Of a stretch of DNA of 64,000 bases, positions 55,954-64,000 are shown piece after piece (within the stretch, counting starts at the first letter, position 1; every line of letters starts with the position of its first letter). The stretch is from positions 3,137,057 through 3,201,056 of the forward strand of contig NZ_KB913029.1 of NCBI RefSeq assembly GCF_000384115.1, written 5' to 3'. The translations under genes and the position numbers were made by a program. The notes beneath the pieces were generated by a model. The model had not been told where the DNA came from, did no database searches, and worked only from the letters and a program-made list of their open reading frames with translations. The stretch is from Sporichthya polymorpha DSM 43042. GTDB taxonomy: Bacteria > Actinomycetota > Actinomycetes > Sporichthyales > Sporichthyaceae.

Positions 55954-57414
55954 TTACGGCGTGGCCGTCGCCGACGGCTCCGGCGAGGACTCGGTGTCCG
56001 ACGAGGAGGAGTCCGACGAGCTCGGCTCCGTCGTCGCCGGGGTGGCGGGCTCGTCGAGCGGGTTCTTGAACGTGCCCTCACGTCCGCCCTCGAGCCAGGC
56101 CAGGTACGCCTCGAAGACCTTGCGGGCCTTCTCGAGGTCCGTGCTGCCCTCGGACTTGTTGCCGGGCTTGTTGATCGAGTACACGATCTGGCCGGGCACG
56201 TTGTTGGCCTTGTCGCCGGGCTGCAGCGCCGGGGCGCCGATGCCGACCTTCGAGGAGTCGTTCCACAGGAACCAGCTGTTGATGCCGGTGTCCTTGACCG
56301 CCTTGATCTGCGCGGCCACGTCGGACGCGGTGTAGGTCTTCGGCCAGCTGAAGTTCTGCAGCCACGGCACGACCGCGCACTTGGTGCCGATCACCATGCG
56401 GTTGAAGTCCATCATCGACTGCTTGACGATGTCGTACGGCTGGTCGACCGGGGAGGCGACCGAGTACTCGCCCTTGTTCCAGTGCGACGGGTAGATCATC
56501 GGCGAGACGAAGTCGAGAACCTTGGCCATCGCCGGGATGTCCTGCGCGACCGAGGACGGCGCGAAGGACGAGATGCCGTACACCGCCGCGCCGGCCGCGG
56601 CGCCCGCCGCCCGGATGCGCGGGGCGGCCTTCTCGAGGAAGGCGGTGATGCCCTCGGCCGGGGTCTTGTCCCCGAGGCCCGGGTAGACCTGGCCGCTGTT
56701 CTCGGGCTTGCGGACGTAGTCGTACATGATCGCGTCGAAGCCGGCCTTCGCGGCTTCCTCGGCGAGCTGGATGTTGTACTCCATGACGTCGTTGTTGGCG
56801 AAGTTCGTGAACGCGCCGACGCCGTAGTTGCCGGCCGGGTAGGGCTTGCCCGCGCTGTCCTGGATGAGCATGTCCATCTTGCCCTCGTTCAGGGCCCACT
56901 TGCCCAGGCGCGGGTCGCGGAAGGCGACGATGCGCCCGGTGACGGTCGCCCCGAGGTCGTGGATCTCCTTGATGGTCGCGGCGAGGTCGAAACGCGCCGT
57001 GCCGTTGGGCTTGTAGACCGTCTTGGCCTCGACGGCCAGCGGGACCTGCGAGTCGTAGCCGACGATGCCGTCCTCGTCCTTGATGTCGAGCTGGACGTTG
57101 TCGAGCTTGCCGGCCTTGATCAGCGCGACGACCGGGTCCTTGGTCTCCGGGTCGCCCCAGGCCCACGAGGTCAGGTGGGTGGAGCGGACGTGCACCGCGC
57201 CGACGCCGTTGCCGGCCTCGGGGCCGGCCGCCGCGTCCGGGCTGCTGGCCGCCGAGGGTTCGGCCGCGGGCGCCGCGGTCTCGGTGGCCGCCGCGGCGGG
57301 CTCCGCCACGGGGTCGTCGTCATCGTTGCTGCACGCGGCCAGCGTGGTCAGCAGAGCCAGAGCTCCGGCGGCGGCCAAGGCGCGCCGGAGGTTCGGCCGT
57401 CGTGCACCGGTCAT
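55954..57414 (-). CDS. DUF4015 putative glycoside hydrolase lipoprotein
   Basis: 486 residues. Lipobox LAAC in LTTLAACSNDDDD, a disordered Ala/Glu/Pro linker to about residue 70, and a TIM-barrel-like domain (about 75-400) with VQLDIKDEDGIVGYDSQ, GATVTGRIVAFRDPRLG, FDAIMYDYVRKPEN and FVSPMIYPSHWNKGEY. These match DUF4015-type GH-like proteins; the DxKD and DYVR acids are probable catalytic residues. The last 40 residues are Ser/Glu/Thr-rich. Substrate unproven, presumably an envelope glycan. Confidence 0.88.
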   Translation of the reverse strand: MTGARRPNLRRALAAAGALALLTTLAACSNDDDDPVAEPAAAATETAAPAAEPSAASSPDAAAGPEAGNGVGAVHVRSTHLTSWAWGDPETKDPVVALIKAGKLDNVQLDIKDEDGIVGYDSQVPLAVEAKTVYKPNGTARFDLAATIKEIHDLGATVTGRIVAFRDPRLGKWALNEGKMDMLIQDSAGKPYPAGNYGVGAFTNFANNDVMEYNIQLAEEAAKAGFDAIMYDYVRKPENSGQVYPGLGDKTPAEGITAFLEKAAPRIRAAGAAAGAAVYGISSFAPSSVAQDIPAMAKVLDFVSPMIYPSHWNKGEYSVASPVDQPYDIVKQSMMDFNRMVIGTKCAVVPWLQNFSWPKTYTASDVAAQIKAVKDTGINSWFLWNDSSKVGIGAPALQPGDKANNVPGQIVYSINKPGNKSEGSTDLEKARKVFEAYLAWLEGGREGTFKNPLDEPATPATTEPSSSDSSSSDTESSPEPSATATP

Positions 57415-57687
57415 GGTTGTGCCCCCCGAATCAGGTCAGACGTCAAGAGCAGAGTGCGGCAAAGCGCGGGTCCGGCGCACGGACTTCCGCGATCTTGCAC
57501 CCGATCGGGCCGGGCGAGGCCGGGACGAAGATTGGCGAATCCGCCCATCGCAGGATTCGTCCGGATGTGATCGGGATAACGTACAGATAGTAGTTGTGCG
57601 GCTGCGGTCAGTGAGGGAAGCGGGGAGGCTGTTCTCGCACCGTCCCTCAGGGAAGAGGCGGCAGCGACAAAGGGGGCGGGGTTCATC

Positions 57688-58917
57688 GTGTTGGAGCGGT
57701 TCGCGGAGGCGGACGTCCTGGTCGTCGACGACAACCGGGCGAACGTCGCGCTGCTGTCGGCGATCCTGGAGCGCGCCGGCCTGCGGAACGTGCGCACCTA
57801 CACGGACTCCCGCGAGGCCGTCGCCGGCCTCGCGCAGCGCCCCGACCTCGCGCTGGTCGACCTGCACATGCCCCACCTCGACGGCTACGCCGTCCTGGAG
57901 CGGATCGTCGAACGGGCCGCCGGCTCCTACCTGCCCGCGCTGGTGCTCACGGCGGACGTCAGCGCCGAGGCGATGCGGCGTGCGCTCGCCTCCGGCGCCC
58001 ACGACTTCGTCACCAAGCCCTTCGACGCGACCGAGGTGGTGCTCCGCGTCCGCAACCTCCTGCAGACGAACGCCCTGCAGAAACAACTGCGGCTGCACAA
58101 CCGCTGGCTGCGCTCGAAGGTCGACGAGCAGCGTGCTCACACCGAGGCCGAGCGGGGTGAGCGCTCGCAGCAGGAGGCGCGGATCCGCCGGGTCCTCGAC
58201 GAGCGGGCCCTGAATGTCGTCTATCAACCGGTCGCCGACGTGCAGACCGGCCGCGTCGTCGGGGTCGAGGCCCTGGCGCGGTTCTCCGGCGAACTCGCGC
58301 GGACCCCCGACGTCTGGTTCGCCGAGGCCGACCGCGTGGGCCTGGGTGTGGAACTGCAGTTGTTGGCGATCGAGCAGGCGCTGACCGCGCTCGACTCCCT
58401 CCCGCCCGGCGTCCTCCTCGGGGTCAACCTGACGCCGTCGGTCCTGCTCGACCGCTCGCACCGGTTGGCGGCCCTGACGGAACCGGTGCTGGACCGGCTG
58501 GTCCTCGAGCTCACCGAGCAGGTGCCGGTCGAGGACTACGACGCGTTGAACGCCGCGGTCGAACCGCTGCGCAAGGGCGGCGCTCGGCTCGCGGTCGACG
58601 ACACCGGCGCCGGGTACGCGGGGCTGCAGCATCTGGTCGCGCTCGCGCCCGACGTCGTCAAGCTCGACCTGTCGCTCACCCGCGGCGTCGACCGGGACCC
58701 GGCGCGCCGGGCCCTGGCCAGCGCGCTAGTCCAGTTCGGGAGCGACACCGGCTCGGGGGTCCTCGCCGAAGGGGTGGAGACCGCCGCCGAACTGGATTCG
58801 CTGCGTGACCTCGCCGTGCCGTGGGCGCAGGGCTACCTGATCGCGCGACCGCTGCCGCTGGACGAGGTGCTGCGCTTCTGCCACGGCGACGGCGCGCCGG
58901 GCCGAGCGCCGGGATGA
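57688..58917 (+). CDS. Response regulator with EAL c-di-GMP phosphodiesterase domain
   Basis: 409 residues from GTG. The N-terminal receiver (1-125) has acidic pair D14/D15, phospho-acceptor Asp58 and Lys110. A coiled-coil link (about 130-165) leads to the EAL domain (about 168-400), whose catalytic set looks intact: EAL at 194-196 with ALAR, GVNLTPS, LELTE, VDDTGAG, KLDLSL, AEGVET and AQGYLIARPLP. It should hydrolyse c-di-GMP when activated. A 7-bp inverted repeat (57612-57649) lies in its leader region. Seven bp upstream of the histidine kinase, so they form one signalling unit. Confidence 0.93.
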   Translation: MLERFAEADVLVVDDNRANVALLSAILERAGLRNVRTYTDSREAVAGLAQRPDLALVDLHMPHLDGYAVLERIVERAAGSYLPALVLTADVSAEAMRRALASGAHDFVTKPFDATEVVLRVRNLLQTNALQKQLRLHNRWLRSKVDEQRAHTEAERGERSQQEARIRRVLDERALNVVYQPVADVQTGRVVGVEALARFSGELARTPDVWFAEADRVGLGVELQLLAIEQALTALDSLPPGVLLGVNLTPSVLLDRSHRLAALTEPVLDRLVLELTEQVPVEDYDALNAAVEPLRKGGARLAVDDTGAGYAGLQHLVALAPDVVKLDLSLTRGVDRDPARRALASALVQFGSDTGSGVLAEGVETAAELDSLRDLAVPWAQGYLIARPLPLDEVLRFCHGDGAPGRAPG

Positions 58918-58924
58918 CCTGCAG

Positions 58925-60886
58925 ATGACGGACCGTCAGCGCAGTGCCTTCGGTCGGTGGTGGTCGAACCGCTCCCTCCGTACGAAAGGCGTACTCGTCC
59001 TCGCCCTGCCGCTGCTCGCGTTCGTCGGCGCCGCCGTCGTGTTCCTGTCCGTCCTCTCGCAGACCGAACGGTCGCAGGACCGGGTGGACGAGACCCGCCA
59101 GGCGCAGGACGAGCTCGCCCAGGCCTACCGGCTGGTGATCGACGGCGAGACCGGCATCCGGGGTTACCTCGCCACCGGCGACCGCCAGTACCTGGCCCCG
59201 ACGAGGACGGCGCAGGAACGTCTGCCGCAGGTGCTCGACAACCTGACCGCGCTGGTCGGCGACACCCCGGAGCAGGCGGCCCGCCTGGCGCGCATCCGCG
59301 TCCTGCTCGACGACGGCTACCAGCTGCGCGCACCACCGCGACGCAACACCGACGCCCAGTTCGTGCGCGCCTGGATCGACCGCCAGAAGGCGTCGACCGA
59401 CGAGCTCCGCGAGTTGCTGTCCGACGTCTGGCGGACCGAGGACCGGTTGCTCGCCGACCGGTTGCGGTCCGAGGATGCGTGGGTCGACCGCGGGACGGTC
59501 ATCACGATCGTCGCGCTCGGCCTCGGGATCGCGGGCGGGGTCGCGGCGATGCTCGCGTTCACCGTAGGAGTGACGCGTCGTCTGGAACGCGTCGTCGCAC
59601 GGACCGACGGCCTGCGCGAGGGGGAGGTCCCCAACTTCGTCGACCCGGGCCGGGACGAGATCGGCGTGGTCTCGCGCCGGCTGACCGACGTCGCGTCCCG
59701 CTGGCAGCTGTGGAAGTCCGAGGCGCAGGCGGCCCGGGTGGCGGCGGAGGAGGCCAATCAGGCGAAGAGCGAGTTCCTCTCGCGCATGAGCCATGAACTG
59801 CGTACGCCGTTGAACGCGGTGCTCGGTTTCGCGCAGCTGCTGGAGATGGACCTGCCCGAGGGTGAGAAGGAGAGTGCCCGTCAGATCCGGCGGGCCGGCG
59901 CTCATCTGCTCGATCTCATCAACGAGGTGCTCGACATCTCGCGGATCGAGGCGGGGCAGTTGACGCTCTCGCTGGAGCCGGTGCGCGTCTCCGACGTGGT
60001 CGGGGAGGTGGTCGAGCTGATGGCGCCGCTCGCCGCCGACCACGGGGTCGCACTCGACGTCTCCGCCGTGGTCCGCGGTTCCGGGTATGTGCTCGCCGAC
60101 CGGCAGCGCACCAAGCAGATCGTGCTGAACCTCGTCTCGAACGCGGTGAAGTACAACCGGCCGGGCGGATTCGTCGTCGTGCGGTGCCACGCCGGTGATC
60201 CCACGACCGCGATCGAGGTGACCGACAACGGCGTCGGCATCGCGGCGGAGGATCTCGTGCGACTCTTCACCCCCTTCGAACGGCTGGGCGCGACGAACAG
60301 CGAGATCGAGGGCACCGGCGTCGGGCTCGCGCTGTCGCAGCGCCTCGCGTCGGCGATGGAGGGCCGCATCGAGGTGGAGTCCGAGCGGGGTGCGGGGAGC
60401 ACCTTCCGGCTCGTGCTGCCGTCGGCCACGGCGCCGACGACGGCGGTCGACCGGCCGACGGGGGAGATCCGACTGCCGGCGGCCCGCGCGAGCGAGGAGT
60501 CGACGCTGGTCGTGCTCGCCGTCGAGGACAACCCGGCGAACGTCCGCCTGCTGCAGGAGATCGTGAGCCGGCGGCCGGGCTGGCGGCTCGTCACGGCCGG
60601 ACAGGGGCAGCTCGGGCTCGATCTCGCGATCGCCGACCCGCCGGACCTGGTCCTGCTCGACCTCCATCTGCCCGACCTGCGGGGCGAGGACGTCCTGATG
60701 CGACTGCGGGCCGAGCCGAGCACAGCCGCGGTGCCGGTCGTCGTGGTCAGCGCCGACGCCACCCCGGGCCGCGCGGAGCGAATCGTCGCCCTCGGCGCGG
60801 CGGACTACTTCACGAAGCCGATCCAGGTCGGTCGTCTGCTCGCGCTGCTCGACGACGTCCGCCTGGCGCGCATCCCCGGGCTCTGA
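58925..60886 (+). CDS. Hybrid sensor histidine kinase (CHASE3-like, HAMP, HisKA, HATPase, receiver)
   Basis: 653 residues. Transmembrane helix 1 (about 22-45), an extracytoplasmic helical CHASE3-like sensor (ETGIRGYLATGDRQYL near residue 75), helix 2 (about 193-215), HAMP (VVARTDGLREGEVP), HisKA with phosphorylated His290 in MSHELRTPLN, HATPase with NLVSNAVKYN, DNGVGI and GTGVGLAL, and a C-terminal receiver with Asp579. It follows the EAL regulator by 7 bp and is the likely phosphodonor to it. Signal unknown. Confidence 0.94.
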   Translation: MTDRQRSAFGRWWSNRSLRTKGVLVLALPLLAFVGAAVVFLSVLSQTERSQDRVDETRQAQDELAQAYRLVIDGETGIRGYLATGDRQYLAPTRTAQERLPQVLDNLTALVGDTPEQAARLARIRVLLDDGYQLRAPPRRNTDAQFVRAWIDRQKASTDELRELLSDVWRTEDRLLADRLRSEDAWVDRGTVITIVALGLGIAGGVAAMLAFTVGVTRRLERVVARTDGLREGEVPNFVDPGRDEIGVVSRRLTDVASRWQLWKSEAQAARVAAEEANQAKSEFLSRMSHELRTPLNAVLGFAQLLEMDLPEGEKESARQIRRAGAHLLDLINEVLDISRIEAGQLTLSLEPVRVSDVVGEVVELMAPLAADHGVALDVSAVVRGSGYVLADRQRTKQIVLNLVSNAVKYNRPGGFVVVRCHAGDPTTAIEVTDNGVGIAAEDLVRLFTPFERLGATNSEIEGTGVGLALSQRLASAMEGRIEVESERGAGSTFRLVLPSATAPTTAVDRPTGEIRLPAARASEESTLVVLAVEDNPANVRLLQEIVSRRPGWRLVTAGQGQLGLDLAIADPPDLVLLDLHLPDLRGEDVLMRLRAEPSTAAVPVVVVSADATPGRAERIVALGAADYFTKPIQVGRLLALLDDVRLARIPGL

Positions 60887-60922
60887 GTGACCGCCGCCGA
60901 TCCGGAGTCCGTGGCGGCTCGG

Positions 60923-61318
60923 TCAGTGGGCGAGGAACTCCGCGACGTGGACCTCGGCGATCCGGCCGTCGTAGGCCGCGAGGATCGCGGAGGTGAGGTC
61001 GGCCTTGGCGTCCGCTCGTTCCTCCGCGGTGTCGAGATCGGCACCGGTGCGCGGCGCGAGTTCGGCGATGGCGACGTCGAGGGCCTGCGTGCGGTCGATC
61101 TCGGCCGGTGTGAGACCGGTAGCTCCTTCGAGGTCCAGCGAGAGTTGGACGTAGTGCTCGTCCGCGAGGTCGAGGGTCAGAGGCGCGAGTTGGACGCGGG
61201 GGCCGGCGTTCGCGGTCGCGGGTGCCACCTCGGGGCGCAGCAGGATCGCCGTCGCGGTCACCAGCAACGTCAGTTCGAGCAGCCGGCGTCCGGCCCCCTG
61301 CGCCCGCTGGATGTTCAC
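60923..61318 (-). CDS. FliL-like flagellar basal body-associated protein
   Basis: 131 residues from a GTG with GGAG seven bases upstream. An N-terminal membrane helix (LLELTLLVTATAILL) is followed by a short Pro/Ala region and a FliL-like domain: VQLAPLTLDLADEHYVQLSLDLEG, then a helix with ELAPRTGADLDTAEERADAKADL and a C-terminal IAEVHVAEFLAH, which matches the typical FliL ending (v-x-F-T-E-F). FliL links to stator function in flagellar motors. It is isolated from other flagellar genes but lies next to the c-di-GMP/kinase pair, which fits motility control. Confidence 0.72.
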   Translation of the reverse strand: MNIQRAQGAGRRLLELTLLVTATAILLRPEVAPATANAGPRVQLAPLTLDLADEHYVQLSLDLEGATGLTPAEIDRTQALDVAIAELAPRTGADLDTAEERADAKADLTSAILAAYDGRIAEVHVAEFLAH

Positions 61319-61667
61319 TGATCACTCCAAGGGATCGCGGGCATCGAAGCTGACAGCGTCTGAATAGCCGTCAGATCACTCTGATCATGGACAACCTCGG
61401 TCGCCGCGGCCTGGGTCTTTAGGCCCGGTTCGGACGATTCGGCCTGGGATCGTCCGAACGGGTGATTGGTCGGCGTGGCGGCGAGACGCGGGTCACGGAC
61501 CCTCAAGACGGACCGGTCCATGTCCGACATTCACAGCGTCGGACAACGCAACGCGGAACACACGGCGCCTCGCGCCCTCCGCGGCACCGCAGCGGATCAC
61601 GGGAACCGCAGCGGCCACTCGATGAGCGGGTCCGAGACACCTCACGCCTTCCTTCAGGAGACCCTTC
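61319..61667. other. Intergenic region with an 11-bp-arm inverted repeat
   Basis: 349 bp without a convincing gene between the divergent FliL-like and CAP genes. The only clear structure is GTTCGGACGAT (61428-61438) paired perfectly with ATCGTCCGAAC (61449-61459) across 10 bp, which may be an operator or a leader hairpin for either gene. AGGAGA lies before the CAP-protein ATG. No riboswitch or RNA gene was recognised. Confidence 0.5.
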
Positions 61668-62162
61668 ATGTCGCACGCCCGCTTGTCTCTGGCCCGCACC
61701 GGCGCTGCCGCGGCGGTCCTCACCCTGACCGCGCTCACGCCGGCGCTGACGGCCAGCTCGGCCGAGGCCGCGTCGGTGAGCGGCTCCACCCGCGCCGAGC
61801 TGCGCACCGACGTCGTCGCCTCGGTGAACGCCGCCCGCGCCAAGGCCGGCTGCAAGCCGCTGAAGGTCTCCTCGCAGCTGACGACGGCCGCCCAGCGCCA
61901 CGCCGACGACATGGTGCGCACGAATCTGTTCAGCCACACCAGCGCCAACGGCCGCTCGTGGATCACGCGGATCAAGAAGGCCGGGTTCAAGAAGCCGGGC
62001 GGGGAGAACATCGCGCGGGGCCACACCTCGACCGAGCGGGTCATGACCGCCTGGCTGAAGTCGCCGGGCCACCGCGCGAACATCCTCAACTGCAAGTTCC
62101 GCCAGATCGGCGTCGGCCACAACGCGAACGGCAACTACTGGGTCCAGGACTTCGGCTACTGA
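61668..62162 (+). CDS. Secreted CAP (SCP/PR1-like) domain protein
   Basis: 164 residues. Signal peptide about 1-35 (AAAAVLTLTALTPALTASSAEAA), then a CAP domain: VNAARAKAGCKPLKVSSQLTTAAQRHADDM (active-cavity His), FSHTSANG (second His and conserved core), GGENIARGHTS, and SPGHRANILNCKFRQIGVG. Two Cys residues probably pair. CAP proteins in bacteria are exported and of largely unknown function. The nearest neighbour is the truncated surface protein downstream, 137 bp away. Confidence 0.92.
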   Translation: MSHARLSLARTGAAAAVLTLTALTPALTASSAEAASVSGSTRAELRTDVVASVNAARAKAGCKPLKVSSQLTTAAQRHADDMVRTNLFSHTSANGRSWITRIKKAGFKKPGGENIARGHTSTERVMTAWLKSPGHRANILNCKFRQIGVGHNANGNYWVQDFGY

Positions 62163-62299
62163 CCCGGGGCCGACCCGGGGCCGATCCCGCGGCAGTGAGG
62201 TGAGGTTTCCCATCCCTGCGAGTCCGGTCGCTTTCGTCAGGTCGACCGGCCCCCGACCGATGGGGGTCTGAGGACGGGACAACGCATGGGGAGCCACGG

Positions 62300-64000
62300 A
62301 TGGCTGCACAGCGCAGGACGACGACCACCCGCCGGCGCGGGGCGCACCGCCGGTCGCCCGCACGCGTCGGGGCGGGCCGGCGCGCCGTGGCGCTGACGAC
62401 CGCCACGGGACTCTCGGCGGCAGGGCTGCTGCTCACCGCGGAGCCGGCGACGGCCGACGACCCGGTCGCCCAGGCCCAGGGGCGATTCCTGTCCGGCAGC
62501 GTCCTCGGGACGAACCTGGACAGCCTGCTCGCGGTCCTCCCGGCCGGCGCGACGAACGTCGGGTCGGTCGCGCAGGTGTTCCAGGCCAACCCGCTCGACC
62601 TCGACCTGCTCAACTCCATCCCCATCTCCCTCGGCCCGGTCAACCTGCTGGGGTCGAACCCGATCCTGACGCTCGGCGCGGTCGGGCAGTACGCCGAGGC
62701 GAACGCCGACGGCAGCGCCCTGGCCGCCGCCGGCGCGGTCACCGACTCCGGCGCCATCGCCGTCGGCGGCGCGGGGGTGCCGCTCGCGAACGCCGCCCTG
62801 AACCTGAGCGGTCTGCTCGGCAGCGGCGACACCGGCCTGATCAGCGAACTCGGCCTGAACATCTCCTCGATCGCCGCCCGGGCCGTGCAGGCCGCGGGGG
62901 CGGGCGGCGCGCAGTCCGGCACCTACGACATCGCGGACATCAGCCTCGACCTCCGCAGCCCGGCCGTCGCGGACATCCTCGGTGCGCTGCGAACCACTCT
63001 CGCCGGGCTGCAGGTGCCGGTGAACGCGATCGTCGACACGCTCAACCTCCTGCTCGATCCGCTGGACCTCGGCATCGTCGAGATCAGCGGCCTGCCCACG
63101 CTCGTCGACCTCGTCGACGCTCTCGGCACTGTCACCAGCAACGACGGCTCGTTGGACATCAACCTGCTCGAGGGCCGGATCAGTCTGGACGTCGGGCACC
63201 TCGTCGACCTCGCCGGCCCCGATCTGGACTCTCTCGCCCCGAACACCGAGCTGCTGCCGCTGATCACCGCCACGCTCACCACGCAGCTGCTGCCGACGAT
63301 CACCGGGATCCTCAACGACCTGCTCGCGGACATCACCGGGTCGCTGGAGAACCTGACGGTCACGGTGCTGGGCCTGCCGATCGAGGCCGGCACGTTGCTC
63401 TCGGTCGTGACACCGGTCGTGAACCTGGTGACCGGCGCGATCACCAGCGCGGTCGCGGGCCTCAACCCGTTGCTCGACGACACTCTCGCGAACCTGCTGC
63501 CGGGCGTGCTCGGACTGCAGGCCAACGTCCAGGAGACCGCGGACGGCCGGTTCACCCAGTCCGCGCTGCGCGTCGCCGTGCTGCCCGGCGCCCCGTCGGT
63601 CGCGGAGATCAAGCTGGCCTCCGCGACCGTCGGGCCGAACGCCGGCCCGGCGGACCCGGAGCCGACCCCCACGCCGACCCCCACGCCGACCCCCACGCCG
63701 ACCCCCACGCCGACGCCGGGGGACCCGACGCCGACGCCCAGTCCAGACCCGACCCCCATGCCGGACCCGACGCCGACCCCGACGCCCACCCCGACGCCCA
63801 CGCCGTCCGCCGCGCTCCCGGAGTCCCTGGCCCCGGACGCCGCGGACGAGGTGCCCGCGCCGACGGACGAGATGGCCGTCCCCGTGCTCCCGAGCACCGG
63901 AGCCGCCGGGATCGTCCCGATCGGGGCAGCCGGCCTCACGATGCTGGTCGCGGGCGGAGCTCTCAGCGCGGTCCGCTCCCGGCCCCGCGGTCGCCACGCC
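62300..64000 (+). CDS. Choice-of-anchor G-like surface protein with LPXTG-type end (3' truncated)
   Basis: ATG at 62300 with GGGGAG seven bases upstream; the frame stays open to the right edge, giving 567 residues with no stop in the window. Twin-Arg-like start, hydrophobic segment (VALTTATGLSAAGLLLTA) and AQAQGRFLSGSVLGTNLDSL, which I associate with choice-of-anchor G proteins. The body is rich in Leu/Asn/Asp/Gly. A Pro-Thr repeat (63662-63807, TPTPTPTP...) is followed by VLPSTGAAGIVPIGAAGLTMLVAGG, an LPxTG sorting motif (LPSTG) plus membrane helix, and an Arg-rich tail. Sortase anchoring is predicted. Confidence 0.85.
   Translation, partial: MAAQRRTTTTRRRGAHRRSPARVGAGRRAVALTTATGLSAAGLLLTAEPATADDPVAQAQGRFLSGSVLGTNLDSLLAVLPAGATNVGSVAQVFQANPLDLDLLNSIPISLGPVNLLGSNPILTLGAVGQYAEANADGSALAAAGAVTDSGAIAVGGAGVPLANAALNLSGLLGSGDTGLISELGLNISSIAARAVQAAGAGGAQSGTYDIADISLDLRSPAVADILGALRTTLAGLQVPVNAIVDTLNLLLDPLDLGIVEISGLPTLVDLVDALGTVTSNDGSLDINLLEGRISLDVGHLVDLAGPDLDSLAPNTELLPLITATLTTQLLPTITGILNDLLADITGSLENLTVTVLGLPIEAGTLLSVVTPVVNLVTGAITSAVAGLNPLLDDTLANLLPGVLGLQANVQETADGRFTQSALRVAVLPGAPSVAEIKLASATVGPNAGPADPEPTPTPTPTPTPTPTPTPTPGDPTPTPSPDPTPMPDPTPTPTPTPTPTPSAALPESLAPDAADEVPAPTDEMAVPVLPSTGAAGIVPIGAAGLTMLVAGGALSAVRSRPRGRHA

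Noticed and set aside
63662-63807. CRISPR-like short repeats
   Set aside because: The periodicity is a coding Pro-Thr repeat in the surface protein; there are no constant repeats with unique spacers.
62237-63997. Long minus-strand frames over the right edge
   Set aside because: They are antisense to a convincing plus-strand secreted protein, are rich in Arg/Gly/Asp repeats, and have no recognisable domains.

Overview
The window is about 70% G+C, uses many GTG starts and ATGA/GTGA overlaps, and codes densely on both strands. Together with a UPF0182 protein, ANTAR and IclR regulators, several F420-type oxidoreductases, a mycofactocin-type SDR and a c-di-AMP riboswitch, this points to an actinomycete. 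A FliL-like protein suggests a motile member; Sporichthya or a related Frankiales-type genus is my guess, not a proof. Both edges cut genes: a UPF0182 protein at the left and a cell-surface 'choice-of-anchor' protein at the right.

Layout. 1-3.6 kb: UPF0182 C-terminal part, initiator tRNA-fMet with promoter and terminator, DUF4143 ATPase. 3.7-9.9 kb: cytochrome P450, lipoprotein solute-binding protein, TetR regulator, acyl-CoA carboxylase beta subunit, AveC-like membrane protein. 10-14.6 kb: CobW GTPase, small membrane protein, esterase-luciferase-domain fusion, VOC protein, F420/NADP-type reductase and divergent MarR. 14.6-21.1 kb: an operon for a surface protein, a LivF ATPase, a fused LivH-LivM permease, a second lipoprotein binding protein and two small membrane proteins. 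21.2-33.6 kb: two Baeyer-Villiger-type monooxygenases, an IclR regulator, and a long co-directional catabolic run (nitronate monooxygenase-like, SDRs, acyl-CoA ligase, phytanoyl-CoA dioxygenase-like, crotonase, cyclase, VOC, CaiB/BaiF). 33.5-42 kb: F420 luciferase-like enzyme, SDR, biotin-dependent carboxylase alpha and beta, GntR, NDP-forming acyl-CoA synthetase. 42-49.7 kb: GAF-ANTAR and STAS signalling proteins, three more luciferase-like enzymes, acetoacetyl-CoA synthetase, PPOX protein. 49.7-57.4 kb: HNH/DUF222 protein with a cluster of palindromic repeats, an NlpC/P60 hydrolase under a c-di-AMP riboswitch, a Ser/Thr kinase divergent from an ECF-like sigma factor, a lytic transglycosylase and a DUF4015 lipoprotein. 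57.7-64 kb: EAL phosphodiesterase, hybrid histidine kinase, FliL-like protein, CAP protein and the truncated surface protein.

How it fits together. The main regulatory observation is one promoter module found three times. A palindrome GTGCCA-N5-TGGCAC sits exactly 6 bp upstream of a -35 box, which is followed by a 17-bp spacer and a TA(G/C)CGT -10 box. It precedes the ABC uptake operon (14536-14587), BVMO 1 (21116-21167) and BVMO 2 (23639-23690). The third copy also overlaps the probable -35 box of the divergent iclR gene. Uptake of a probably hydrophobic carbon source and its BVMO-initiated, CoA-dependent breakdown therefore look like a single IclR regulon. A separate GntR circuit, with ATTGTATGCAAT-type palindromes on both sides, appears to control the carboxylase pair and the acyl-CoA synthetase. 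The substrate cannot be read from the sequence; a cyclic ketone, terpenoid or steroid-like compound is an inference from the enzyme set.
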